This document shows, piece after piece, positions 1 through 7,930 of a stretch of DNA of 39,478 bases. The stretch spans positions 1-39,478 of the forward strand of contig QCNN01000008.1 of assembly GCA_003213175.1 (NCBI GenBank), in the 5' to 3' direction. The notes under the pieces are model-generated. The model searched no databases. It was not told the origin of the DNA and saw only the letters and a list, made by a program, of their open reading frames with translations. The translations under genes and the position numbers were made by a program. Numbering within the stretch: position 1 is the first letter of the stretch; each line of letters starts with the position of its first letter. The stretch comes from SAR116 cluster bacterium AG-426-B08. Lineage in GTDB: Bacteria; Pseudomonadota; Alphaproteobacteria; Puniceispirillales; Marisalimonadaceae.

Positions 1-21
1 AATCAGATATTTCAAATATAC

Positions 22-65
22 CAAGAAATTCATCTTGTTTAACCTTAAATCACAGATTTAAGGTT
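22..65 (+). promoter_or_regulatory. Tandem hairpins in the rne leader
   Basis: Two inverted repeats lie just before the rne ribosome-binding site. The first is a 5-bp stem, CAAGA 22-26 with TCTTG 33-37. The second is a perfect 11-bp stem, AACCTTAAATC 41-51 with GATTTAAGGTT 55-65, with a 3-nt loop. The second stem ends five bases before the Shine-Dalgarno GGGAG at 71-75. It could be a weak terminator of an upstream gene, although the following TTTAATT is a poor U-tract. It could also be a leader element through which RNase E controls its own mRNA, as established for E. coli rne. The pairing is seen; the function is inference. Confidence 0.5.
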
Positions 66-81
66 TAATTGGGAGATGAAT

Positions 82-2082
82 ATGATTAAAAAAATACTTA
101 TAGATGCCAGACAACCTGAAGAAACTAGAGTTGCCTCAATTAATAACGAGATCATTGAAGATTTTGAATATGAAGTTAATGAGAAAAAACAATTAAAAGG
201 TAATATATATTTAGCAAGAATAACAAGAGTTGAACCAAGTTTGCAAGCTGCATTTGTAGAATATGGTGGTAACAGACAAGGGTTTCTTGCATTTAGTGAA
301 ATTCATCCTGACTATTACCGTATTCCTGTGGAGGATAGAGAAAAAATTTTAGAGGATGTAGAAAGTAAAAATGAGGATGATGAAAGTTTTAATTCCGCAT
401 CAAAAAATATAAAAATTGACAATGATACAGTGGATGATGAAGTAAATGATGAGGTGCAAAAAAAAGTCAAAAATAACATTTATAAAAATTATAAAAAAAT
501 TCAAGAAGTTATTTCAAAAAGACAAATTTTATTAGTTCAGGTTGTTAAAGAGGAGAGAGGTAATAAAGGTGCAGCATTGACAACATATATATCAATTGCT
601 GGTCGATATTGTGTTTTAATGCCAAATACACCTCGAGGTGGAGGGGTAAGTAGAAAAATTATAAATAGTTCTGATCGACAGAGGCTAAAAAAGGTTGTGG
701 ACGGTCTAGAAGTACCAAAAGAAATGGCAGTTATAATTCGTACAGCTGGTAGTAAAAGAACTAAAGTAGAAATTAAGAGGGATTATCAAAACTTGTTTGT
801 AATTTGGGAGGAGATTAAAAATAAAACTTTAGAATCTAATGCCCCAGATTTAATTTATGAAGAAGGATCTATAGTTAAAAAAGCTGTAAGAGATATGTAT
901 AATAGTGATGTTGAAGAAGTCTTGGTAGAGGGAGAAAAGGCTTATAAAATAGCTAAGGAGTACATGAAAGCATTAATGCCAAGTCACACAAAGAAAGTTC
1001 AACAGTACACAAATAAAAATTTACCCCTATTTCAAAAATATAAAATCGACACACAATTATCAGAAATTTTCAAACCAACTGTTACTCTAAAATCAGGTGG
1101 ATATTTGGTTATAAATCACACAGAAGCTTTGGTAGCTATTGATGTAAATTCAGGTAAAGCAACCAGAGAAAGATCCATTGAAAACACTGCTTTGAATACC
1201 AACCTCGAAGCAGCTGAGGAGTTTGCTAAACAGGCTAAATTAAGAGATTTATCAGGTTTAATAGTTATAGATTTTATAGATATGGAAGAACAAAAAAATA
1301 GGAATAACGTAGAAAGAAAACTCAAAGATTCTCTAAAAAAAGATAGAGCAAGGATTCAAGTTGGAGAAATTAGCAATTTTGGCTTATTAGAACTATCAAG
1401 ACAAAGATTAAGACCTTCAGTTTCTGAAATATCCTCTGAGTTATGTGACCAATGTGGAGGAATTGGTAGAATTCAGTCATTAGAAATAAGTGCTATGCAA
1501 GTCTTACGTGGAGCTGAGGAATATGCAATTTCTGAAAGCAAAAAAGAAATATTAATTAAAACAAGCTCTAATGTTGCTGTCTATATTTTAAACAACAAAA
1601 TTGAGCAAATTAAGGAAATTGAAGAGAGACAAAACATAAAAATTACATTTTCTAATGATAATAATTTTATTCCACCAGATTTTTTAATTGAAGGAATTAA
1701 AGATGCAGAAAGTTCTTCAAATGAAAAAGAGAAGAAGAGACATTTAGATAAAAATCACAAAAAAAATAAAAATAACTCCAAAAGAAAAAACATTTCAATT
1801 GCTTCAATCTTAAATGATAAAGATGATGAGAAATTTGTTAAATCAAAATCTAAGATAAAATCTAATAATAAAAATATAGCAAAATCTAAAAAGATAAATT
1901 CTATAAGCAACCCATCTGTGGATTTGAAAATAAATAAAATAAAATCTGAGGAAAAAGAAAAAACAAAAGTTAGAAAATCAAAAACTAGATTAAAAAAATC
2001 ATCTATTCCAATTGAAGTAGTTGATTTAAATAATGATAAAACAAATGACCAGCCAAAAAAAAAGGGATGGTGGAATAATTAA
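82..2082 (+). CDS. rne: Ribonuclease E/G family endoribonuclease
   Basis: Endoribonuclease that cuts single-stranded AU-rich RNA in mRNA decay and rRNA/tRNA processing. An S1 domain near residues 35-165 is interrupted by an acidic insert around 90-135, a common feature of alphaproteobacterial RNase E. The 5'-sensor stretch GRYCVLMPNTPRGGGVSR follows. The catalytic domain carries the two metal-binding aspartates in AIDVNSGKATR (D354) and IVIDFIDMEE (D397), and the Zn-link CDQC (C455, C458). A lysine/serine-rich tail of about 150 residues ends in KKKGWWNN, like the GWW tip that docks PNPase in Caulobacter. The protein is 666 aa, far shorter than the 1061 aa of E. coli RNase E, so the scaffold is minimal. 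ATG 82 is preferred over the in-frame ATG 76 because GGGAG (71-75) abuts 76 but lies 6 nt before 82. Confidence 0.96.
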   Translation: MIKKILIDARQPEETRVASINNEIIEDFEYEVNEKKQLKGNIYLARITRVEPSLQAAFVEYGGNRQGFLAFSEIHPDYYRIPVEDREKILEDVESKNEDDESFNSASKNIKIDNDTVDDEVNDEVQKKVKNNIYKNYKKIQEVISKRQILLVQVVKEERGNKGAALTTYISIAGRYCVLMPNTPRGGGVSRKIINSSDRQRLKKVVDGLEVPKEMAVIIRTAGSKRTKVEIKRDYQNLFVIWEEIKNKTLESNAPDLIYEEGSIVKKAVRDMYNSDVEEVLVEGEKAYKIAKEYMKALMPSHTKKVQQYTNKNLPLFQKYKIDTQLSEIFKPTVTLKSGGYLVINHTEALVAIDVNSGKATRERSIENTALNTNLEAAEEFAKQAKLRDLSGLIVIDFIDMEEQKNRNNVERKLKDSLKKDRARIQVGEISNFGLLELSRQRLRPSVSEISSELCDQCGGIGRIQSLEISAMQVLRGAEEYAISESKKEILIKTSSNVAVYILNNKIEQIKEIEERQNIKITFSNDNNFIPPDFLIEGIKDAESSSNEKEKKRHLDKNHKKNKNNSKRKNISIASILNDKDDEKFVKSKSKIKSNNKNIAKSKKINSISNPSVDLKINKIKSEEKEKTKVRKSKTRLKKSSIPIEVVDLNNDKTNDQPKKKGWWNN

Positions 2083-3424
2083 GTTTTCTCTTTATATATT
2101 TAAGTTTATATTAATTACAAAAGTTTTAATTTTTTTATCTTTTGAAACTATTGCAAAAACAAATAAAAGTTTTTACGTAATTCGAGATGCTGAAATAGAA
2201 TTTTTCCTACAAAACTTAATAAATGATTTATTGGTAAATAAAAATTTAAAGATAAATTCTATTTTACCTAGACTAATTTTGGATGAAAACTATAACGCCT
2301 TTGTAGTAGGAGATAATAAAATCTATGTAAATACAGGTTTAATTCAAAATTCCACTTCTAAGGAAGAAATTCAAGGAGTTCTAGCTCACGAATTAGGTCA
2401 TTTATTTTTGGGACATATACAAAGTAGAAAATTAAAAATTAGAAATAATAATAAGAAAATATTTGTAAGTACTATTGCTTTTTTAGGATTAGCTCTTGGA
2501 AAAGAACAGAATTTATCAGGCGTTTTGATTGCAACACAAGATTTAATGAAAAAAAACCAATCAAAATTTAGTAAACATCAAGAACTAGAAGCTGATATAT
2601 ATGCTATAAATTCATTAAATAATATGAATGTAAGTTTGTTAGGTATGCAAAACTTTCATGTCAAGGCAAAATCAAAACAAGAGATCTTGGGAAGTCCATA
2701 TCAACAATATTATAGCACTCATCCAAGTTCGGAAGAAAGATTAAACTTAATTAAAAATTTTATTAGAGAAAATCCAACTAAACTCAGTACCAATTTAAAT
2801 TTTAAAACATTTTCAATCAATTTAGAAACTTTGAAATTGAAAACTTTTGTATATCACAAAAATCTCAGTAAACTAGAATCTATCCAAGATTATGAAGAAA
2901 CAAAACTTCAAAATTATTTGGAATTATCGAAACTTTATTTACGCGGTGATATAAAAAATTCAATTAGATTAGCTGAAGAATTAAAAAAAAGTGAACCTCA
3001 AAACCCATATAATTACTTATTAAGTGGGGATATAAATGTTCAATCAAATAAATTGGATAAGGCAATTTCTGAATATAAATATGCGATAAAATTAATTAAT
3101 AAAAATACTTTAAATGCTCTTCCCAAGATATCCCTAGCAAAAGCGCTTATAAAAAAAGAAAATGAGTATAGCTTAGTTGAAGCTTTAAATATTTTGGAAG
3201 AAATAATGCCATATGAAAGTTCAACAACTTTCTTTTGGAGGCTTATTGCAGAGGCTTCAGGAAAATTAAAACTTAAATCAAAAGCATATATAGCATTAGC
3301 TGAAGAGCAAATCTTAAAAAAAAATATAAAAAAAGCTAAACAATTTGCTTTATTAGGTTTACAAGATAAAAAACTAGACTTTATTTATAAACTTAGAGCT
3401 GAAGATATACTTAATTTAAAATAA
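2033..3424 (+). CDS. M48 family zinc metallopeptidase with TPR-like C-terminus (BepA/YfgC type)
   Basis: Predicted periplasmic zinc protease. A hydrophobic stretch near residues 17-40 looks like a signal peptide. The zinc site is HELGH (119-123), and the third ligand is probably E184 in the ELEAD motif. THPSSEERL, usual in this family, follows, and then a helical repeat region (about 290-460) resembling TPRs. BepA-type proteins act on outer-membrane protein assembly; a similar role here is inference. The reading frame begins inside the end of rne. ATG 2033 and 2045 lack a Shine-Dalgarno. A rare ATT at 2078, preceded by GGTGGA, would give a tighter signal peptide. The N-terminus is therefore uncertain. 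The gene precedes a DsbA-like gene by 12 nt, probably in one transcript. Confidence 0.88.
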   Translation: MIKQMTSQKKRDGGIIKFSLYIFKFILITKVLIFLSFETIAKTNKSFYVIRDAEIEFFLQNLINDLLVNKNLKINSILPRLILDENYNAFVVGDNKIYVNTGLIQNSTSKEEIQGVLAHELGHLFLGHIQSRKLKIRNNNKKIFVSTIAFLGLALGKEQNLSGVLIATQDLMKKNQSKFSKHQELEADIYAINSLNNMNVSLLGMQNFHVKAKSKQEILGSPYQQYYSTHPSSEERLNLIKNFIRENPTKLSTNLNFKTFSINLETLKLKTFVYHKNLSKLESIQDYEETKLQNYLELSKLYLRGDIKNSIRLAEELKKSEPQNPYNYLLSGDINVQSNKLDKAISEYKYAIKLINKNTLNALPKISLAKALIKKENEYSLVEALNILEEIMPYESSTTFFWRLIAEASGKLKLKSKAYIALAEEQILKKNIKKAKQFALLGLQDKKLDFIYKLRAEDILNLK

Positions 3425-3436
3425 TATGGTAAAGAA

Positions 3437-4150
3437 ATGAGAAAAGTTTTAACATTTTTTATAATTATAATATTAACAATTATTCAAACTAAAAACAGTA
3501 TCTCGCATGAAATTAACAAAAATCAGATTGATGAAATTATTAGAGAATTCATAATAAATAATCCTAATGTTTTAGAAAAGTCAATTCTAAATTACAAAGA
3601 GTCTAAAGCAAAAAAAAAATTTTTAAGTATATTAAATGAACTAAAAAAAGTTTCAAATCCTAAAATTCATCACAAAGATAAAAATTTAACAATATATGAA
3701 TTTTTTGACTATAATTGTGGTTATTGCAAAACAATGATGAATAGACTTTTTGAAACTTATGAAAGAGATAAAAACTTTTCGATTGTATTTGTGGAACTTC
3801 CCATTTTGTCTCAATCTTCTTTTGATGCTTCTATAGCGGCGCTAGCAGCACATAACCAAAATAGATACATAGAATATCATATTGAATTAATGAAACATCA
3901 AGGTAATTTAAATAAAGGGACATTAATAATGATTGCCAAAAAACTAAATCTAGATTTAAAATTATTTCAAGATGATTTGTCTAATGATAGGTTAAGAGTA
4001 ACGATTAATAAAAATAGAAAAATTGCACAAAAACTGAAATTAAGAGGTACACCTGCATTTATCATTGGTAATACAATTTATCCAGGAGCTTTAAAAAAGT
4101 CTGATCTCATGGAAGCAATAAAACTTGAGAGAATTAATTTAAAAAAATGA
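3437..4150 (+). CDS. Periplasmic DsbA-family thiol:disulfide oxidoreductase
   Basis: Thioredoxin-fold disulfide oxidoreductase exported to the periplasm. The N-terminal 23 residues form a signal peptide (basic MRK, then a long hydrophobic run). A short helical segment (about 27-75, containing INNPNVLEKS) resembles the N-terminal extension of Com1/ScsC-like DsbA proteins. The active site is CGYC (94-97) in FFDYNCGYCKTM, and the conserved cis-proline loop is RGTPAF (203-208). The length of 237 aa fits this group. Substrates are unknown, and oxidase versus isomerase activity cannot be told from sequence. The gene sits 12 nt after the M48 peptidase, consistent with shared envelope protein maintenance. 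Confidence 0.9.
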   Translation: MRKVLTFFIIIILTIIQTKNSISHEINKNQIDEIIREFIINNPNVLEKSILNYKESKAKKKFLSILNELKKVSNPKIHHKDKNLTIYEFFDYNCGYCKTMMNRLFETYERDKNFSIVFVELPILSQSSFDASIAALAAHNQNRYIEYHIELMKHQGNLNKGTLIMIAKKLNLDLKLFQDDLSNDRLRVTINKNRKIAQKLKLRGTPAFIIGNTIYPGALKKSDLMEAIKLERINLKK

Positions 4151-4193
4151 CATATATCGTAATTAAATATATTCTTATAAATGGAGTTAAGAT

Positions 4194-4643
4194 TTGAGCA
4201 AACTAATTTACATAATAAATGGTCCAAATTTAAATAAACTTGGTGAAAGAGAACCATCTAAATACGGTAGTCATTCTTTAGAGGACTTAAAAACCCTATG
4301 TAAAGAAAAAATAATAAAGCACGATTTAAAATTGGATTTCTTCCAGTCAAATAGTGAAAAAGATATTATAGATAAAATTCATGAAGCTCAACAAAAAGGT
4401 GACGCAATATTGATTAATGCAGCTGCTTTTACTCATACATCAATTGCGATAATGGATGCTTTATCAATATTTCAAGGACCAATAATTGAAATACATATAA
4501 CTAATATTCATGCTAGAGAAGAGTTTAGACATAAATCTTTCATTTCTAATATTGCTTACGGAATAATTGCAGGTTTTGGTTTTAAATCTTATGAATTGGC
4601 TATAGATGCTATCGCAGAAAAACTTGAAAAAAATAAAGGTTAA
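4194..4643 (+). CDS. aroQ: Type II 3-dehydroquinate dehydratase
   Basis: Converts 3-dehydroquinate to 3-dehydroshikimate in the shikimate pathway; the family is a cytoplasmic dodecamer. Type II hallmarks are all present: NGPNLNKLGEREPSKYG with the catalytic Tyr (Y24), NAAAFTHTSIAIMDAL, and EIHITNIHAREEFRHKS with the general-acid His (H101) and the substrate-binding arginine. The length of 149 aa is normal. The start is TTG at 4194, supported by GGAG at 4183-4186 seven bases upstream and by homology beginning right at this codon. accB follows after 2 nt. The aroQ-accB-accC order is common in Alphaproteobacteria. Confidence 0.97.
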   Translation: MSKLIYIINGPNLNKLGEREPSKYGSHSLEDLKTLCKEKIIKHDLKLDFFQSNSEKDIIDKIHEAQQKGDAILINAAAFTHTSIAIMDALSIFQGPIIEIHITNIHAREEFRHKSFISNIAYGIIAGFGFKSYELAIDAIAEKLEKNKG

Positions 4644-4645
4644 AA

Positions 4646-5110
4646 ATGAAGGATAATCATAGTAAAAATTTTAAGTTAATAAGTGAACTATCGGAGTTAA
4701 TGACAAAAGAGAAAATATCATCATTAGTTTACGAAGTTTCTGGTTTAAAATTAAAAATAGATAAGAATGAAAGTAATCAATTTAAAATTGAAAATAAAAA
4801 CACTGAACAAGAAGATAACCTTTTAAATGAGAGAAATAGTGGTGTTTTAGATAAGATAGAATACACCTCTGATCATCCAGGTTCTATAAAATCTCCAATG
4901 GTAGGAACAGCTTATGCATCTCCAGAGCCAGGCAAAAGCCCTTTTATTAGAATAGGCGATCAAGTTAATAAAGGTCAACCACTTGTAATCATTGAAGCTA
5001 TGAAAGTAATGAATACTATTAACGCAGAAAAAAATGGGAAAGTTGTCTTTATTGGTTTTGAAGATGGTCAACCAGTTGAATTTGATCAATTATTAGTAAT
5101 TATTGAATAA
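4646..5110 (+). CDS. accB: Biotin carboxyl carrier protein of acetyl-CoA carboxylase
   Basis: Carries the biotin that shuttles CO2 from biotin carboxylase to the carboxyltransferase in the first committed step of fatty acid synthesis. The C-terminal biotinyl domain (about 78-154) has the EAMKVMN motif with biotinylated K120. Before it lies the thumb-like segment ASPEPGKSPFIRIGD typical of acetyl-CoA carboxylase BCCP rather than pyruvate carboxylase. The N-terminal half is a charged Asn/Glu/Lys linker. The Shine-Dalgarno AAAGG sits in the last codons of aroQ, so translation is probably coupled. accC begins immediately after the stop. Confidence 0.97.
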   Translation: MKDNHSKNFKLISELSELMTKEKISSLVYEVSGLKLKIDKNESNQFKIENKNTEQEDNLLNERNSGVLDKIEYTSDHPGSIKSPMVGTAYASPEPGKSPFIRIGDQVNKGQPLVIIEAMKVMNTINAEKNGKVVFIGFEDGQPVEFDQLLVIIE

Positions 5111-5111
5111 A

Positions 5112-6452
5112 ATGTTTTCTAAAGTTTTAATTGCCAATAGAGGTGACATAGCGCTAAGAATATTAAGGTCTTGCAAAGAACTTGAAATTAAAACTGTTGC
5201 GATACATTCAACAGCTGACTCAGATGCTATGCATGTAAGATTGGCTGACGAAAGTGTTTGTATAGGACCACCTCACTCATCAAAATCATATTTAAATATT
5301 CCATCAATTATCACTGCAGCTCAGTTGGTTGGAGCGGATGCAATACACCCCGGTGTTGGTTTTTTATCTGAAAATGCGAATTTTGCTGAGATTGTAAATG
5401 CTCATAATATAACTTTTATTGGACCAAAAATCGAGCATCTGAAAGTCATGGGTGATAAAATTCAAGCAAAAATCATGGCTAATCAACTAGGGTTACCCCT
5501 TGTTCCAGGTTCAAAGTCTGTCATTTTATCGCTCGATGAAGCTAGATTCGAAGCTGATAAAATTGGTTATCCCATTTTGATTAAAGCATCCGCTGGTGGG
5601 GGCGGAAAAGGAATGAAAGTTGTAGATGATAAAAAAGATTTAGAAAATTCTTTCGTATCTGCAAAGAACGAATCTAGAGCAGCTTTTGGTAATGATGAGG
5701 TATACATAGAAAAATACTTATCTAATCCAAGACATATAGAGGTTCAAATTGTAGGTGATAAATATGGAAATGTTGTTCACCTGGGGGAGAGAGAATGTTC
5801 TATTCAGAGAAATCATCAAAAAATAATTGAAGAAGCTCCATCCCCTGTTCTATCTGAACAAGAAAAAGAAAATTTAGGAAATTTAGCTGTTTCAGCGGCA
5901 AAAAAAATGAAGTATGAAAATCTTGGTACTATTGAGTTTCTATATCAAGATGAAAAATTCTATTTCATAGAAATGAATACAAGATTGCAAGTTGAGCATC
6001 CAATAACTGAAGCAATTACTGGTTTAGATATAGTTAGAGAGCAAATAATGATTTCTTCGGGGAAGAAACTATCATTTAAACAGGAGAATATTAAATTTTT
6101 TGGCCACTCAATAGAATGTAGGATTAATGCAGAAGATCCAATGACTTTTGTACCATCCCCAGGAATTATTTCACAATTCCACCCACCAGGTGGGCTAGGT
6201 GTAAGAGTTGACTCAGGAATATACTCTGGTTACCAAATACCACCTTTCTATGATAGCTTAATAGCTAAATTAATTGTACATGGTGATGATAGACAACATT
6301 GTATCAGGAGACTAAAACAAGCATTAAAAGAAATGATTATAGAGCCAGTACCCACCACTTTAGAACTTCACAAACAAATTTTAGATAATGAAGACATGAA
6401 TACAGCTAATTATGATATTAAATGGCTTGAAAATAATTTTTTAAGTAAATAG
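5112..6452 (+). CDS. accC: Biotin carboxylase subunit of acetyl-CoA carboxylase
   Basis: ATP-dependent carboxylation of the biotin on AccB. The N-terminal domain starts MFSKVLIANRGDIALRI. The ATP-grasp glycine loop is KASAGGGGKGMK (about 158-169). The substrate and metal site is EMNTRLQVEHPITE, and the C-terminal domain contains AEDP...PSPG. The length of 446 aa is the usual size. ATG 5112, one base after the accB stop, matches the family N-terminus better than an in-frame TTG at 5103. Neither has a clear Shine-Dalgarno, so reinitiation after accB is likely. An AGAGGAAG stretch overlapping the stop probably serves the following aat gene. Confidence 0.98.
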   Translation: MFSKVLIANRGDIALRILRSCKELEIKTVAIHSTADSDAMHVRLADESVCIGPPHSSKSYLNIPSIITAAQLVGADAIHPGVGFLSENANFAEIVNAHNITFIGPKIEHLKVMGDKIQAKIMANQLGLPLVPGSKSVILSLDEARFEADKIGYPILIKASAGGGGKGMKVVDDKKDLENSFVSAKNESRAAFGNDEVYIEKYLSNPRHIEVQIVGDKYGNVVHLGERECSIQRNHQKIIEEAPSPVLSEQEKENLGNLAVSAAKKMKYENLGTIEFLYQDEKFYFIEMNTRLQVEHPITEAITGLDIVREQIMISSGKKLSFKQENIKFFGHSIECRINAEDPMTFVPSPGIISQFHPPGGLGVRVDSGIYSGYQIPPFYDSLIAKLIVHGDDRQHCIRRLKQALKEMIIEPVPTTLELHKQILDNEDMNTANYDIKWLENNFLSK

Positions 6453-6460
6453 AGGAAGAA

Positions 6461-7123
6461 ATAAGAAATATATCAGAAGACTTCTCATCAGAAATTATCA
6501 TACAATTATATAAATCAGGAATTTTTCTGATGGCTAACAATCGATTTGACAAACAATTATACTTTGTTGAGCCAAAGAAAAGAGCATTGTTACCAATTGG
6601 CAATTTTAAGTATTCAAAATCTATAATTAGATTATGTAAAAAAAAGCCATTTGAAATTTCGCTGAACAAGTCATTTAAAGAAGTTATTTTTAATTGTGCA
6701 ACAGTAAATAGAAAAGAAACTTGGATTAACGAATCAATAGAAAAAAAATTTTGTAAATTACACCGAGAAGGTTATGCACATTCAATTGAGTGCTGGAGTA
6801 ATGATAAGTTGGTTGGAGGAATTTATGGAGTAGCTATAGGAAGTTGTTTTTTTGCAGAGTCAATGTTTAGTAAAGTTTCTAATGCAAGTAAATTTGCTTT
6901 AATTACATTAATTGCAAGATTATGGTATCTTAATTACAAAATATTAGATGTCCAATTTGTGAACAATCATTTAAAACAGTTTGGTGTTTTTGAAATATCA
7001 AAATATGTTTTTAAAGACAAAATAAAAAAATTAGTCGATAAAAAAAAAAACTTTACTCATTTGGGCAAAGATCCTTTTATAGTACTTCTAGATTTTTTAC
7101 ATGAAATAAGCGATAGATCATAA
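6461..7123 (+). CDS. aat: Leucyl/phenylalanyl-tRNA--protein transferase, unusual start
   Basis: Adds Leu or Phe from aminoacyl-tRNA to proteins with N-terminal Lys/Arg, making N-degrons for ClpS/ClpA(P). Family blocks are clear: HSIECWSNDKLVGGIYGVAI, FFAESMFSKVSNASKFAL and LDVQFVNNHLKQFGVFEISK. The first ATG is at 6530, but the conserved GIFxMA motif (SGIFLMAN) straddles it. The open frame reaches back to 6449 with no ATG, GTG or TTG. The best start by spacing is ATA at 6461, four bases after AGGA (6453-6456), giving 220 aa. A sequence error is possible but is not needed to explain this. The last 67 nt overlap the DUF2155 gene on the other strand. Confidence 0.9.
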   Translation: MRNISEDFSSEIIIQLYKSGIFLMANNRFDKQLYFVEPKKRALLPIGNFKYSKSIIRLCKKKPFEISLNKSFKEVIFNCATVNRKETWINESIEKKFCKLHREGYAHSIECWSNDKLVGGIYGVAIGSCFFAESMFSKVSNASKFALITLIARLWYLNYKILDVQFVNNHLKQFGVFEISKYVFKDKIKKLVDKKKNFTHLGKDPFIVLLDFLHEISDRS

Positions 7124-7473
7124 ACAGGGTGTTCCATGGCGTTTAAAGCTGGACTGGAAGCGAACATCCAACCCTCAAACACATAATTTTTTTTATTTAA
7201 ATTCAATTGCTTTTCTTTATTTTCATAAACAGATAGATATGCTATTGCCTCTGGAGTCTCTGTAGGTTTCGAAAAAACACATCTTTTTATCAAAATATTT
7301 AAAATACCAAAACTTTTTCTTTCACCAACATTAATTTTTAACGTTTTAATTCTTGCAGTTATTTTATCCAACCCTTGTATTAAAGCAAAATTACCATCAA
7401 CCCATTTTCCGTGTGACTGATTGGTAAATAAAATTATAAATAAAAAATAAATTATTAAATTTCTTAACTTCAT
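7057..7473 (-). CDS. DUF2155 domain secreted protein
   Basis: Conserved alphaproteobacterial protein of unknown function, 138 aa, with an N-terminal signal peptide (about 1-22, cleavage likely near SHG-KW). Family blocks are visible: NFALIQGLDKITARIKTLKI, an ILIKRCVF...ETPEAIAYL segment, and GWMFASSPALNAMEHPVYD followed by a cysteine. The two cysteines could form a disulfide in the periplasm. Its ATG shares one base with the stop of mlaD (TAATG), so translation is probably coupled. The family is often found beside NDUFA12 and aat in Alphaproteobacteria, as here. The 3' end overlaps aat tail to tail by 67 nt. Confidence 0.88.
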   Translation of the reverse strand: MKLRNLIIYFLFIILFTNQSHGKWVDGNFALIQGLDKITARIKTLKINVGERKSFGILNILIKRCVFSKPTETPEAIAYLSVYENKEKQLNLNKKNYVFEGWMFASSPALNAMEHPVYDLSLISCKKSRSTIKGSLPK

Positions 7474-7916
7474 TATTTATTATTCGAAAAAATCATTTTT
7501 CCTAGAAGATCAGTGAAACTTACTGAAGAAGTTGTATCATATATTGTTTCGTTGTTTTGTAAAATTTTTTCAGAAACACCAGGAATTATTTCTACGTAAC
7601 TTCCACCCAAAAGGTTTGATGAAGTAATTCTTGCGCTTGTATCTTCAGGTAAACTAATATTTTTTTCTAAACTCATCAAAACTTGTGCCTCATAAGTCTC
7701 TTTAGTCAATTTTAAATCTACTATTTTACCAATATCGATTCCAGAAATCTTGACATTATCACCAATTTTCAAACCAGCTACATTTTCGAATAAAGCTGAA
7801 ATAATGATTTCATTTTCAGTGTTAATTTTAGCTGTATTAATACCAAAGATTACAAAAGAAACTGCAATTATTAAAACCAGAGCTCCCATTATCGTTTCAA
7901 TAAAATTATATTTCAT
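7473..7916 (-). CDS. mlaD: MlaD-like MCE domain protein (phospholipid transport)
   Basis: Substrate-binding MCE-domain protein of the Mla phospholipid transport system, anchored in the inner membrane. One N-terminal transmembrane helix (about 5-27, GALVLIIAVSFVIFGI) is followed by an MCE domain (about 35-115) with the typical GLKIGDNVKISGIDIGKI and ITSSNLLGGSYVEIIPG segments. ATG 7916 is chosen over the longer reading at 7946 because AAGG lies 8 nt upstream and 7946 would overlap NDUFA12. The length of 147 aa is normal. The permease and ATPase genes (mlaE, mlaF) are not in this window. The gene sits between NDUFA12 and DUF2155 and probably shares their transcript. Confidence 0.9.
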   Translation of the reverse strand: MKYNFIETIMGALVLIIAVSFVIFGINTAKINTENEIIISALFENVAGLKIGDNVKISGIDIGKIVDLKLTKETYEAQVLMSLEKNISLPEDTSARITSSNLLGGSYVEIIPGVSEKILQNNETIYDTTSSVSFTDLLGKMIFSNNK

Positions 7917-7930
7917 CAAATTAACCTTAA

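Noticed and set aside
4847-5089. 80-codon - strand open frame inside accB
   Set aside because: Antisense to the conserved biotinyl domain; no support of its own.
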